Below are positions 6,269-13,857 of a stretch of DNA of 17,713 bases, piece by piece. The notes beneath the pieces were generated by a model that was not told where the DNA came from, made no database searches, and worked only from the letters and a program-made list of their open reading frames with translations. The first letter of the stretch is position 1. Each line of letters starts with the position of its first letter. This DNA comes from Clostridia bacterium (GTDB taxonomy: Bacteria > Bacillota > Clostridia > Christensenellales > UBA1242): assembly GCA_900768425.1 (NCBI GenBank), contig CAAGCR010000090.1, positions 1 to 17,713 of the forward strand, given 5' to 3'. The position numbers and the translations under genes are program-made.

Positions 6269-8266
6269 TTATTTAGATGCACAACCTTCCCAATACATTT
6301 CTTTAATGTATGGTGTGCCATCATTGATTATTGTATTAGTTCCCCAAATATAATTGTTGTTTAACCTAGTTAATAAATCGCTTTCTGCCGAATATGTTCC
6401 TTTATATGTATTAGAATCGGTATATGTCATATAATCTTTATTATCAAATATGGCAGATGATTTCATTTTGCTTATTAAATTTACTTTACCTACTTCAAAT
6501 CTTTCCTCGTCTATGTAGAAATAGACATTATTTGAATTCTTTGATTTTTGAATGGTAAAAAATTGTCGCTCACCACAAAAATTATATGTAAGTTTGTTAT
6601 TATAAGATTGGTCATAATATAATGTTTTGCTTTCTTTAATATCATTATTGCTTGATGAATATGTAGGATCTCCTTGTATTGAGTAATTAATACTCGCTTT
6701 AGGTTTACTTGTTATATAATAACTTCTAGTAGCCGTACTCTTTGTTAATGGTCCTTTAAGATTTTCTTCGTCGAATGTAAAAGTAAATGTAAAATTATGA
6801 GAATACATAGACCCGTTATCCCACTGGTGCAATACTAATTTATAAGTATAGGTATACTTATTTGTTGAGCCACCATAAAAACCACCTGTGTTATAACAAT
6901 TTGACACATTACCAGAATAACAAATACCAAAAGCATAAGCGTAAGTTTGATATAGTGTTTTTGTTTGAAACGAATTATTATCTATACTCGAGCATATTTG
7001 TCTTATTGGCGAATTAACATATATAATTTGTTCTGATTGTATTATAGCATCATTTAAATTGTTATTATAATTTCCGTTTGAATTATAATATTTTCCATTA
7101 ATTTTATAATTACCATTTAAACCGAACTTATATTCTATAATATCTGTTTTTGCTTTTGCTGTTATACTCCCCTTATTAAAGCAGTATATTATGCTACCAT
7201 TTGAGTAACCAGCAATGCCTCCAGCATAAGCACTATTGCTTCCTTCTGATAAAGGACTATAAACACCATATGTTTTGATATAATACTTACCTGAAGAAGA
7301 ATATATAATGTATGCTTTACCAGCCGTTATGCTTCCATAATTAAATGATTTTGTTATTGTACCTTTTGAATGATATCCAACAATACCACCAGCATATGGA
7401 TTTTTTCCCGATAATATACTCGAACTATTTGTTGTGCCTTGTCCATTAACATATGTTCCACAATATACCGAGCCAAAACTTTTGCACAAGGAAATATTAG
7501 TATGATTGGAATTATTATGTCGCCCTACTATGCCACCAGCACTAGTTACACCAGTCGAATAAGAATCATTATTTACCTCTGCATAGTTTGTGCACATTGT
7601 TATAGTAGTGGTTTCAGTACTGGAGCCATTAATATATCCAACAATACCACCTGCTTCAGTATCGCCACTGGCAGATTTTGTTATAACTTTAACACCATCA
7701 TTAGTGCACTTTTCAATTTTTGAAGAACCATTTACCCAACCAACAATACCGCCAGCACATTGGCTAGCACCAGTTTGAGTTATTGTTCCGTTTGAGATTA
7801 TAAGATTTGATATTGTTGCATTTTTAACATAACCAAATATGCCTGCTGGATTCGAACTTTCGGTAATTTTAATGTTTGAAATGGTAAAACCTTTCCCGTC
7901 AAAAATTCCTTTAAAAGGATATGAAGGATTTTTACCTATTGGAGTGAATTTTTGACCGCCTAAATCTATATTCGTGGTCATTGCAAAGTATTTATCTAAA
8001 TATGTTGTGCCTCTGTTTACATTAGTTGATAAGTTTTTTAAATCTGTCGAACTTGAAATTAGATATGGGTTTGAACTTGTACCACCGCCAGAGAATGTAT
8101 ATATTGGGGTTAAAGTGTCGTCAATTATTCTTGTGCTAGCGTTTATCGTTTTGTTATATGATAATGAAAAAAAGCAGGTAAATATGGTTGCAAGCATAAG
8201 AAATACAAGCATAATCTTATGTGTTTTTTTGCTATTATAACTTTTATTAAAATATAATGTTTTCAT
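6269..8266 (-). CDS. Secreted GLUG-repeat surface protein
   Basis: A 665-residue exported protein. A basic N-terminus is followed by a hydrophobic core (about residues 18-36) and a likely signal-peptidase site near NAS (42-44). A lead-in resembling GLUG-domain proteins (DLGG, FKGIFDGKGFTISNI, 101-132) precedes repeats built on AGGIVGY, often with a later Cys and a Gly-Ser or Gly-Val step. Copies are near 141-165, 171-196, 206-232, 243-268, 292-315, 348-371, and a degenerate one at 446-464. Such repeats are expected to form a beta-solenoid and occur in adhesins and IgA-protease-like proteins. The C-terminal 200 residues match nothing I know. There is no LPXTG motif, C-terminal membrane anchor or catalytic motif, so it may be released or held non-covalently. 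A strong AAAGGAGGT site precedes the start. A role in host or cell contact is inference. Confidence 0.82.
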   Translation of the reverse strand: MKTLYFNKSYNSKKTHKIMLVFLMLATIFTCFFSLSYNKTINASTRIIDDTLTPIYTFSGGGTSSNPYLISSSTDLKNLSTNVNRGTTYLDKYFAMTTNIDLGGQKFTPIGKNPSYPFKGIFDGKGFTISNIKITESSNPAGIFGYVKNATISNLIISNGTITQTGASQCAGGIVGWVNGSSKIEKCTNDGVKVITKSASGDTEAGGIVGYINGSSTETTTITMCTNYAEVNNDSYSTGVTSAGGIVGRHNNSNHTNISLCKSFGSVYCGTYVNGQGTTNSSSILSGKNPYAGGIVGYHSKGTITKSFNYGSITAGKAYIIYSSSGKYYIKTYGVYSPLSEGSNSAYAGGIAGYSNGSIIYCFNKGSITAKAKTDIIEYKFGLNGNYKINGKYYNSNGNYNNNLNDAIIQSEQIIYVNSPIRQICSSIDNNSFQTKTLYQTYAYAFGICYSGNVSNCYNTGGFYGGSTNKYTYTYKLVLHQWDNGSMYSHNFTFTFTFDEENLKGPLTKSTATRSYYITSKPKASINYSIQGDPTYSSSNNDIKESKTLYYDQSYNNKLTYNFCGERQFFTIQKSKNSNNVYFYIDEERFEVGKVNLISKMKSSAIFDNKDYMTYTDSNTYKGTYSAESDLLTRLNNNYIWGTNTIINDGTPYIKEMYWEGCASK

Positions 8267-8427
8267 ATTGACCTCCTTTTATTATTATATATTAAATGAG
8301 GTAAACCTTCCCTAGTATATTATCTTTTGTATTATTATTTTAACATAATTTGAACATATATTCAAGCAATCAATGCCCAGTTTTAATAAAAAATGGCAAT
8401 TATATCATTCTCCCGAATATTGTATTA

Positions 8428-8459
8428 AAAAAATTGCAAAAGTAACTTTGCAATTTTTT
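8428..8459 (-). terminator. Terminator of rpsU
   Basis: AAAAAATTGCAAA (8428-8440) pairs perfectly with TTTGCAATTTTTT (8447-8459) over a 6-base loop. On the minus strand it lies 18 bases past the rpsU stop, with the T run formed by the distal stem arm. Confidence 0.85.
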
Positions 8460-8477
8460 AGAGATGATTATTTAAGA

Positions 8478-8660
8478 TTAACCTCTTTTTCTAGCTCTTT
8501 TTCTAGCGGCTTCGCGTTTTTCTTTTTTCTTAACGCTAGGTTTTTTATATGCTTCTTTTTTACGAATATCACCAATTATACCATCTTTTTGGCATTTTCT
8601 TTTAAAGCGTTTGATAGCACTTTCAATATTTTCGTTTTCACCAACTTTAACTACTGTCAT
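8478..8660 (-). CDS. rpsU: 30S ribosomal protein S21
   Basis: Small-subunit ribosomal protein of 60 residues, the normal size for S21 (about 58). The N-terminal TVVKVGENENIESAIKRFKR matches the family's conserved start, and the C-terminus is the usual strongly basic tail (KKKEKREAARKRARKR). S21 sits near the anti-Shine-Dalgarno end of 16S rRNA and aids initiation. A GTG four codons upstream is in frame, but that GTG is itself part of the ribosome binding site AAGGTGGTG, so the ATG at 8660 is the better start. It has its own promoter and terminator and appears monocistronic here. Confidence 0.96.
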   Translation of the reverse strand: MTVVKVGENENIESAIKRFKRKCQKDGIIGDIRKKEAYKKPSVKKKEKREAARKRARKRG

Positions 8661-8698
8661 CTCTTTCACCACCTTCTAATGTATGAATTACTGCGTGT

Positions 8699-8728
8699 AT
8701 TATACAACATTAAAATAGTAAAAGTCAA
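8699..8728 (-). promoter_or_regulatory. Promoter of rpsU
   Basis: On the minus strand TTGACT (8728-8723) and the perfect -10 box TATAAT (8704-8699) are 18 bases apart, about 40 bases upstream of the start codon. Confidence 0.8.
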
Positions 8729-8932
8729 TGCTTTTCAAAAACTTATTTTCGTTATTTCCAAAAGCAAACAAAAAAGACATCAAAAAATATTATGTTTACT
8801 TTAAAAGTACTTATTTATTGTCAGTTTTAAAGCAAAACGCGACACGAAAAGGCATAAAATCTTTTTTAAACCTTTATTAATGACTAATGATTAAATAACT
8901 TATATGTAAATATTTCTATATTTTATTGTACT

Positions 8933-9013
8933 TTACTTACAAATCTTTTTTCCTAAAACAAGTTTTAGCACTGCTGACAAAAACTTTGGAACTTTAATAC
9001 ATATTATTTTCAT
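8933..9013 (-). CDS. spoVM: SpoVM-like sporulation micro-protein (26 residues)
   Basis: This 26-codon gene is too short for ordinary ORF calling. The peptide starts MKIICIKVPKFLSAV and ends VLGKKICK. From memory, B. subtilis SpoVM is also 26 residues and starts MKFYTIKLPKFLGG; about ten positions are identical, including Lys2, Ile6, Lys7, Pro9-Lys10-Phe11-Leu12 and Leu20-Gly21, and most others are conservative. SpoVM is an amphipathic helix that binds the convex forespore membrane and anchors SpoIVA for spore coat assembly; Pro9 is important for curvature sensing. An AGGTGA site lies 6 bases before the ATG. Unusual features are two Cys (5 and 25) and a basic rather than acidic last residue. 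It lies upstream of rpsU on the same strand with 270 bases between. I could not identify a clear SigE promoter. Confidence 0.85.
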   Translation of the reverse strand: MKIICIKVPKFLSAVLKLVLGKKICK

Positions 9014-9266
9014 ATACTCTCACCTTTTCCCTTGTATAATATTATGCAAACTCTTAGTTAGTTGTTAAAATAACATATTAAAATTACGATAACTTTTGTG
9101 ATTCTTAAAGTCTTTAGTATATTGATTTTATTTGTAATTTAAAATAATAACTAATTTACAAAAGTATCATTTAATAGATAACACAATAATTTTTATTATA
9201 TTTTTTTTACAAGTTTGCAAAACTATAATAAAATATGCTAACATATGTATATGTTTAGGGGGAAAT

Positions 9267-9983
9267 ATGAAAAATAAAAAAATTTTGACACTTATTATTG
9301 TCAATGTGTTATTTTTAGTCGCAACTGTTGTGACAGACATTTTGTACATTACAAAAGGAAATGAATATGTTTTTAAAACACTCGCAAGTAGCGTGTTTGT
9401 GCTTTGCTCTCTTGTTAATATGGGACTAATGTTTATATATAAAAATGCTATTAACAAGCCTTTTATAATTTTAATGGTTATTGGACAAATTTTTACCTTT
9501 GCTGGTGATATTCTATTAATTGACTACTTTATAATTGGTGCAATTTCTTTTGCTGTTGGTCACATTTTCTATTTTATTGCTTATTGCTTTTTACAAAAGT
9601 TTAAGTGGCTTGATCTAGCATTTATTGGTGGTGCAATCACTTTATCTTTGATAATTATTTTTGTCAGTAAGATAAATCTTGGCTCAAACTTACCACTTAT
9701 TCTTGGCTATGCTTTGGTTATATCTTGTATGCTTGGCAAAAGTGCAACTTTGTTTTTATCAAATGTAAAAATTGGTGCAATAATTTTTACTGGAAGTTTA
9801 ATGTTTTATCTTTCTGATATGTTTTTAATGTTTACAATTTTTGGTTCTTTAAAAAGAACTGGAAGCATTTTATGTTTATCATTCTACTATCCTGCTGAAT
9901 TTATTTTGGCTATGTCAATATCAGCCGTAAGTTATTTAATAAACAAAAGTAATGATACAAAGGGGGAAAATCAAAATGACTAA
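9267..9983 (+). CDS. YhhN/TMEM86-family membrane protein
   Basis: A 238-residue protein made almost entirely of hydrophobic helices (about eight). The segment with AGDILLI, a short loop, then AVGHIFYFIAY matches the YhhN family, which includes the eukaryotic TMEM86 lysoplasmalogenases that cleave the vinyl-ether bond of lysoplasmalogens. Conserved Asp and His residues of the family are seen at GD (residues 77-78) and GH (95-96). Plasmalogens occur in anaerobic Clostridia, so a lipid role is plausible, but activity in bacteria of this kind is inferred. AGGGGG precedes the start. Its last 8 bases overlap the start of cdd, so the two are probably co-translated. Confidence 0.8.
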   Translation: MKNKKILTLIIVNVLFLVATVVTDILYITKGNEYVFKTLASSVFVLCSLVNMGLMFIYKNAINKPFIILMVIGQIFTFAGDILLIDYFIIGAISFAVGHIFYFIAYCFLQKFKWLDLAFIGGAITLSLIIIFVSKINLGSNLPLILGYALVISCMLGKSATLFLSNVKIGAIIFTGSLMFYLSDMFLMFTIFGSLKRTGSILCLSFYYPAEFILAMSISAVSYLINKSNDTKGENQND

Positions 9984-10383
9984 TGAAGAACTAATTGAAT
10001 ATGCAATAAAAGCAAGAGAAAATTCTTATTCGCCATACTCTAACTATAAAGTTGGTGCTGCCCTTCTTACAAAAGGTGGAAAAGTGTATTTAGGTGCAAA
10101 TATAGAAAATTGTGCTTATGGTCCATCTAATTGTGCAGAAAGAAGTGCTATTTTTTCGGCAATGTCAAATGGAGAAAGGGAGTTTGTAAAACTTGCCATA
10201 GTTGGTTCATCAAATGATATTTGTTATCCTTGCGGTGTTTGTCGACAAGTTATTGCCGAACTTTTACCAAATGCAGAAATTATCTGTGCCGAAAATGAAT
10301 CTCATTTTGTGGTAAAAACACCACAAGAATTATTACCTTTTGCTTTTTCCAAATCCGATGTTGATTGTGTAAAAAAAGACTGA
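9976..10383 (+). CDS. cdd: Cytidine deaminase
   Basis: Zinc-dependent hydrolytic deamination of cytidine and deoxycytidine to uridine and deoxyuridine in pyrimidine salvage; cytoplasmic. The 135-residue protein has the size of the homotetrameric enzymes. Zinc ligands are Cys53 in CAERSAIF and Cys86/Cys89 in YPCGVC, with Glu55 as proton shuttle. The substrate loop NIEN (42-45) and SPYSNYKVGAAL (19-30) are also present. An in-frame ATG 8 codons earlier lies inside yhhN, but AAAGGGGG directly upstream of 9976 and the family's N-terminus support this start. It overlaps yhhN by 8 bases, which suggests translational coupling; no functional link between the two is obvious. Confidence 0.96.
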   Translation: MTNEELIEYAIKARENSYSPYSNYKVGAALLTKGGKVYLGANIENCAYGPSNCAERSAIFSAMSNGEREFVKLAIVGSSNDICYPCGVCRQVIAELLPNAEIICAENESHFVVKTPQELLPFAFSKSDVDCVKKD

Positions 10384-10524
10384 AAAATTAATTGAAATAT
10401 TTTGTTAAAAATTATAAATAATTTTATAAGTATTATATTCAATTTTTTCATTATTATTATTTAAATATTTTTCTTGATTTAAAAAAGAATAATTATAATT
10501 ATTTCCATAGTTATAAATATATCA

Positions 10525-10568
10525 AAAAACACGAAATTGCTTGTATTTTAAAGCAATTTCGTGTTTTT
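10525..10568. terminator. Strong bidirectional terminator between cdd and gltX
   Basis: A perfect 18-bp stem (10525-10542 with 10551-10568; core ACACGAAATTGCTT) with an 8-base loop and A/T tracts on either side. It separates convergent transcription of yhhN-cdd and gltX. The rest of the 10384-10665 gap is plain A+T-rich DNA. Confidence 0.9.
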
Positions 10569-10665
10569 ATTTTATTTTTAATTTATATAAGATTTGTACT
10601 AATTTAAAAACTTGTATTGAATCATATTATTTCAAATTTCATCACTAAATTATATAACTATTTAA

Positions 10666-12126
10666 TTAATTATTATTTAATCTTTCTATGCAATGATTAA
10701 TTCTCTTTAATGATTCATCTTTACCTAAAAGATATAACATTTCCGCACCGCCACCTGGGGTTACTGATTGTCCTGTTACTGCAATACGAATTGGCCACAT
10801 TGTTTTGCCGATTTTGTATTCTTTTAATGTTGTATAGTTTGCAATAACTGTGTTTAAATTTTCAACTGACCAGTCTTTGGTTTGCTCTAATATGGCTTGC
10901 ATATCTTGTAATATTTCTAGGCTTGCTAGTTTGTCTAGTTTATTCTTTTTGTTTTCAAACAAGGTTAAATCAAAGTCATTATAGTTATCTAAAAAGGCAA
11001 ACATTGCAGGTATGTCTGAAAATTTACTGATTCTACTTTGTGCAAGTGTTGATGCAAATTCCCATTTGTCTTGCAAATATTGTGGCATATCTTTAATGTA
11101 TTTTTTTGAATACTCTACAAATTCTTCGTGGGTCATTTCACTGATATAGATTGCATTAAACCAATCTAATTTTTTATAATCAAAAATTGCATTTGTTTTG
11201 ACTATTCCGTTTAAATCAAAAAGTTCAACTAATTCTTTTAACGAATATACTTCTCTTTCTTGTTTTGGGCTCCAACCAAGAAGTGCAATATAATTCAAAA
11301 TTGCACCAACCAAGTAACCATCTTCAACAAGTTGAGCAAAACTAACTGCACCATGGCGTTTAGACAATTTACTTACTGTTCCATCTGGATTTTGCCCCAT
11401 TATTGTTGATAAATGCACCGTTTTTGGTGGTTCCCAACCATAGGCTTCATATAATAATTGATATTTTGGAGTTGATGAAATATATTCTTTACCACGCATT
11501 ATATGAGTTATATTCATTAAGTGGTCATCTATAACATTACAAAAGTTATATGTTGGCATTCCATCGCTTTTTAGCAGAATTTGGTCATCTAGTGAATCGT
11601 TTTCTACTGTGATGTCACCATAGACTTCATCGTGGAAAGTTGTTGTGCCTGTTAGTGGTATCTTTTGGCGAATAACATATGGCTTGCCTTCTGCAAGGTT
11701 TTTGTCTATTTCTTCTTGGCTTAAATTACGGCAATGGCGATTATATCCAAATGTTTGTTCGCCATCTTCACCGCTATGCTCATCTTCTTGTCCGCAAAAG
11801 CAATAATATGCGTGGCCAGATTTAACTAGTTTTTCTGCATACTCTTTATATAGGGCTTTACGCTCGCTTTGAACATATGGACCATATTTTCCACCGATGT
11901 CAGGCCCTTCATCGTGAATTAAGCCTGTTTGTTTTAGTGTTGCGTATATTACATCGGTAGCACCTTCAACATAACGCTTTTGGTCGGTATCCTCTATTCT
12001 TAATACAAATGTTCCGTTATTATGTTTTGCATACAAATATGCATATAGTGCTGTACGCAAATTACCTATGTGCATATAACCAGTTGGGCTTGGTGCAAAA
12101 CGAGTTCTTACTTCTTGTTTATCCAT
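10666..12126 (-). CDS. gltX: Glutamyl-tRNA synthetase
   Basis: Class I aminoacyl-tRNA synthetase charging tRNA-Glu, 486 residues (normal). The HIGH-type motif HIGN is at residues 19-22 within FAPSPTGYMHIGN, and the KMSKS-type motif KLSKR is at 253-257. Cys109, Cys111 and Cys132 correspond to zinc ligands of the bacterial enzyme; the expected fourth ligand position holds Asn134, so zinc binding is uncertain. The C-terminal helical anticodon-binding region is complete and ends VTPGGGAEMLYLLGKDESL. In organisms lacking a glutaminyl-tRNA synthetase this enzyme may also misacylate tRNA-Gln for GatCAB; the window does not show which applies. AGAAGG precedes the start. No T-box leader is visible upstream. 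Confidence 0.97.
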   Translation of the reverse strand: MDKQEVRTRFAPSPTGYMHIGNLRTALYAYLYAKHNNGTFVLRIEDTDQKRYVEGATDVIYATLKQTGLIHDEGPDIGGKYGPYVQSERKALYKEYAEKLVKSGHAYYCFCGQEDEHSGEDGEQTFGYNRHCRNLSQEEIDKNLAEGKPYVIRQKIPLTGTTTFHDEVYGDITVENDSLDDQILLKSDGMPTYNFCNVIDDHLMNITHIMRGKEYISSTPKYQLLYEAYGWEPPKTVHLSTIMGQNPDGTVSKLSKRHGAVSFAQLVEDGYLVGAILNYIALLGWSPKQEREVYSLKELVELFDLNGIVKTNAIFDYKKLDWFNAIYISEMTHEEFVEYSKKYIKDMPQYLQDKWEFASTLAQSRISKFSDIPAMFAFLDNYNDFDLTLFENKKNKLDKLASLEILQDMQAILEQTKDWSVENLNTVIANYTTLKEYKIGKTMWPIRIAVTGQSVTPGGGAEMLYLLGKDESLKRINHCIERLNNN

Positions 12127-12154
12127 TGTAACCTTCTTTTAAATTTACTATGCT

Positions 12155-12183
12155 ATTTTAAAACAATATACTTATTTAGTCAA
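12155..12183 (-). promoter_or_regulatory. Promoter of gltX
   Basis: On the minus strand TTGACT (12183-12178) and TAAAAT (12160-12155) are 17 bases apart. The start codon is 28 bases downstream of the -10 box, leaving a short leader with no room for a riboswitch or T-box. Confidence 0.75.
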
Positions 12184-12415
12184 GTGAAAAGCAAGATTAT
12201 TTCATTGACAAACCGTAACCACTTTAACTATTTAAAAGTTTTAAAATGAAAACATAGGATAATTTTGATTTTTATTAAAATCTTATTAATTTCCTTATGT
12301 GAATTTAAAATAATTTGGTTGTTTATAAAAGTAAACAATGGAATTAATAAATGTTTTTCATTTTCTTTTGGAATTAATTTTTGACATTATTCTTATAAAA
12401 CACTAATCATTAATG
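12184..12415. other. Intergenic region between gltX and ssrA promoters
   Basis: A+T-rich DNA between divergent gltX and ssrA. I see no reading frame with a ribosome binding site, no tRNA and no strong hairpin. A second TTGACA at 12381 has no good -10 box at the right distance. Confidence 0.5.
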
Positions 12416-12444
12416 TTGACAATTTTTGTATTTTAAAATATACT
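12416..12444 (+). promoter_or_regulatory. Near-consensus promoter of ssrA
   Basis: A perfect -35 box TTGACA (12416-12421), a 17-base spacer and the -10 box TATACT (12439-12444). Transcription would start near 12451, about 11 bases before the mature tmRNA 5' end, leaving a short leader for RNase P to remove. Confidence 0.88.
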
Positions 12445-12461
12445 ACTATTGTTTGCAATTT

Positions 12462-12814
12462 GGGGGCGACTTGGTTTTGACGGGGTTACGCTTGCAAGAT
12501 AAAAGCACGTGGTGGTTTGACCAGTGCCACCTTAAAAAAGGTCACGCGAATAAACGCAAACAATAATAATAGCTTCGCTTTAGCTGCTTAGTTTTAAGTA
12601 AAAAGCGAGTTTAAAACAAGTGTCGGTGTTTTAAATTTTTAGTTACGACACAAATTTTATTTGTCACCCATAACAAATAATCTTATTTTATGGGCAGACT
12701 AAAAGAACTATGTTTGTAAAGTTATTTTGGTTTAAATTCTATAACAAACTAAACGTGTAGAAAGATTTTAAAGGCGAACTTCGGACTCGGGTTCAATTCC
12801 CGACGCCTCCACCA
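12462..12814 (+). ncRNA. ssrA: Transfer-messenger RNA (tmRNA)
   Basis: tmRNA rescues ribosomes stalled on broken mRNAs and tags the unfinished protein for proteolysis. The 5' end GGGGGCG pairs fully (one G-U) with CGCCTCC before the terminal ACCA, making the alanyl acceptor stem. The conserved 5' element (GGTTTTGACGGGG) and the T-arm loop GGTTCAATTCC are present. The 353-base length is normal for a one-piece tmRNA. The tag reading frame at 12556-12591 encodes ANNNNSFALAA and stops at TAG. It has its own strong promoter and terminator. Its protein partner gene smpB and rnr, which degrades the rescued mRNA, lie 2-5 kb away on the other strand. Confidence 0.98.
12556..12591 (+). other. tmRNA proteolysis-tag reading frame
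   Basis: GCA AAC AAT AAT AAT AGC TTC GCT TTA GCT GCT then TAG. With the alanine carried by tmRNA the full tag is AANNNNSFALAA. The C-terminal ALAA is the usual recognition end for ClpXP-type proteases. Four consecutive Asn form the linker. The GCA resume codon is the conserved choice. Confidence 0.93.
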
Positions 12815-12817
12815 AGC

Positions 12818-12855
12818 AAACAAAAAGAAAAACCAAACGGTTTTTCTTTTTGTTT
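12818..12855 (+). terminator. Terminator of ssrA
   Basis: A perfect 17-bp stem (12818-12834 with 12839-12855) around a 4-base loop AAAC. The 3' arm is mostly T and serves as the U tract. It starts 4 bases after the tmRNA CCA end. Confidence 0.9.
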
Positions 12856-12906
12856 ACAATAAAATTGAAACTGTCGGTTCAATGAGATTGCTATGCTAAA
12901 TCAGTA

Positions 12907-12935
12907 TTGACTTTTTAATGTTGTTTTGGTAAGAT
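12907..12935 (+). promoter_or_regulatory. Promoter of the 249-residue unknown gene
   Basis: TTGACT (12907-12912), a 17-base spacer and TAAGAT (12930-12935), 23 bases before the start codon. The gene is therefore transcribed independently of ssrA. Confidence 0.65.
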
Positions 12936-12958
12936 TATTCTGTTAAAAAAGGAATGAT

Positions 12959-13708
12959 ATGGAAAATAAAGGCGAAAAATTGATTTTTGATAATGAAGAA
13001 GAATTATCTAAATATTTTACTAAAATAATGGAAACTTTGAATAAAACTGATGAGTTTATCATTTTGGTACATCAAATAAATAATTTTAGAGATTACATTT
13101 TTGATAGTGAGCCACAAAAAAAATTATGTTCAATTATGAAAGACGGTTTGTCTGCTTCTAGATATGGTTCTATTGATGGTACTGTAAATAGAATGGGGTC
13201 TAGCAAAGATAAATCAACTATTGATGAAGTCCTAAAATATGACTATCACGGCACAAAAAAGTGTCACTGTTTACCTACTGTTGTTTTGGCATTGCCAAGA
13301 TTTATTGATGTAAACGGAACAAAAACAGAGTTTGTAATGTCTAACTATTTAAAAGAAAAAGATTGTTCACAAGAAGAATTTAGCAAGTTGTTTAAAGAAA
13401 AATATTCAAGGGTATTCACACCAGACTCTCAACACACTCCTAAATGCTGGGCAGATGTTCTTAAAGGCTTTAAAAACTTTAATGTCTGCGATAACCTATG
13501 TGCATTTTATCCTATGGAAGATGGTAAATATTGTTTATTACTTCCACATATTCACTGGTCAGAAAAAAGCAAAGAAGATTTTTTGGCATACAAAGATAGA
13601 ATTTCTAAAAAGATAGCTAGTTATAATTGCTGTTTAGAAGATGCAATTATTAGAGAGCAAAGAAAGCAACAATCTTATATTAATTCTTTATATGACAGCA
13701 TTGATTAA
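12959..13708 (+). CDS. Protein of unknown function downstream of ssrA
   Basis: I do not recognise this 249-residue soluble protein. It has its own promoter, an AAGGAA ribosome binding site and a terminator, so it is a real gene. No signal peptide or membrane segment is visible. Residues about 35-120 contain VHQI, then LCSIMKDGLSASRYGSIDGT, then VVLALPRF. That order (an early His, an I-x-x-GL turn, a Ser/Thr-rich strand, then a hydrophobic strand) recalls small ADP-ribosyltransferase-like folds, but I see no firm catalytic triad, so this is only a hint. Ten Cys are spread through the protein, including KCHC and NCC. The last 60 residues are charged and probably helical. Its place just after ssrA, a common integration site, would fit acquired DNA, yet no attachment-site duplicate or integrase is present. 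Confidence 0.75.
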   Translation: MENKGEKLIFDNEEELSKYFTKIMETLNKTDEFIILVHQINNFRDYIFDSEPQKKLCSIMKDGLSASRYGSIDGTVNRMGSSKDKSTIDEVLKYDYHGTKKCHCLPTVVLALPRFIDVNGTKTEFVMSNYLKEKDCSQEEFSKLFKEKYSRVFTPDSQHTPKCWADVLKGFKNFNVCDNLCAFYPMEDGKYCLLLPHIHWSEKSKEDFLAYKDRISKKIASYNCCLEDAIIREQRKQQSYINSLYDSID

Positions 13709-13752
13709 TTGGATAATTTTATTTAACAACAAATTTCTTAATTATTAATAAC

Positions 13753-13800
13753 AAAAAATAAGGTTAAATTGATATTGTATACAATTTTTCCTTATTTTTT
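13753..13800. terminator. Bidirectional terminator
   Basis: AAAAAATAAGG (13753-13763) pairs with CCTTATTTTTT (13790-13800), and an inner pair AAATTG (13766-13771)/CAATTT (13782-13787) extends the stem across a T-T internal loop. A and T tracts flank it. It separates the convergent unknown gene and the HAD phosphatase gene. Confidence 0.85.
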
Positions 13801-13857
13801 TACATTATTTTTAATATTTTATATATTTTTAATAAGAATTTATTAAACAAAATAGTG

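Noticed and set aside
8373..8804. A 143-codon plus-strand frame
   Set aside because: It lies antisense to rpsU, its terminator and its promoter, and has no ribosome binding site; Phe-rich translation is typical of a shadow of a Lys/Arg-rich gene.
9167..9457. A 96-codon minus-strand frame overlapping the start of yhhN
   Set aside because: It is antisense to the yhhN start and ribosome binding site and shows no recognisable features.
12381..12409. A second possible ssrA promoter starting with TTGACA at 12381
   Set aside because: The hexamer at the right distance (TAATCA) is a poor -10 box; the pair at 12416-12444 is far better.
12127..12461. A T-box leader or riboswitch upstream of gltX
   Set aside because: The promoter lies only 28 bases before the start codon, and no specifier or T-box sequence (TGGNACCGCG-like) is visible.
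12815..13708. A genomic island inserted at the 3' end of ssrA
   Set aside because: No integrase and no second copy of the tmRNA 3' end are present in the window; a lone unknown gene is not enough.
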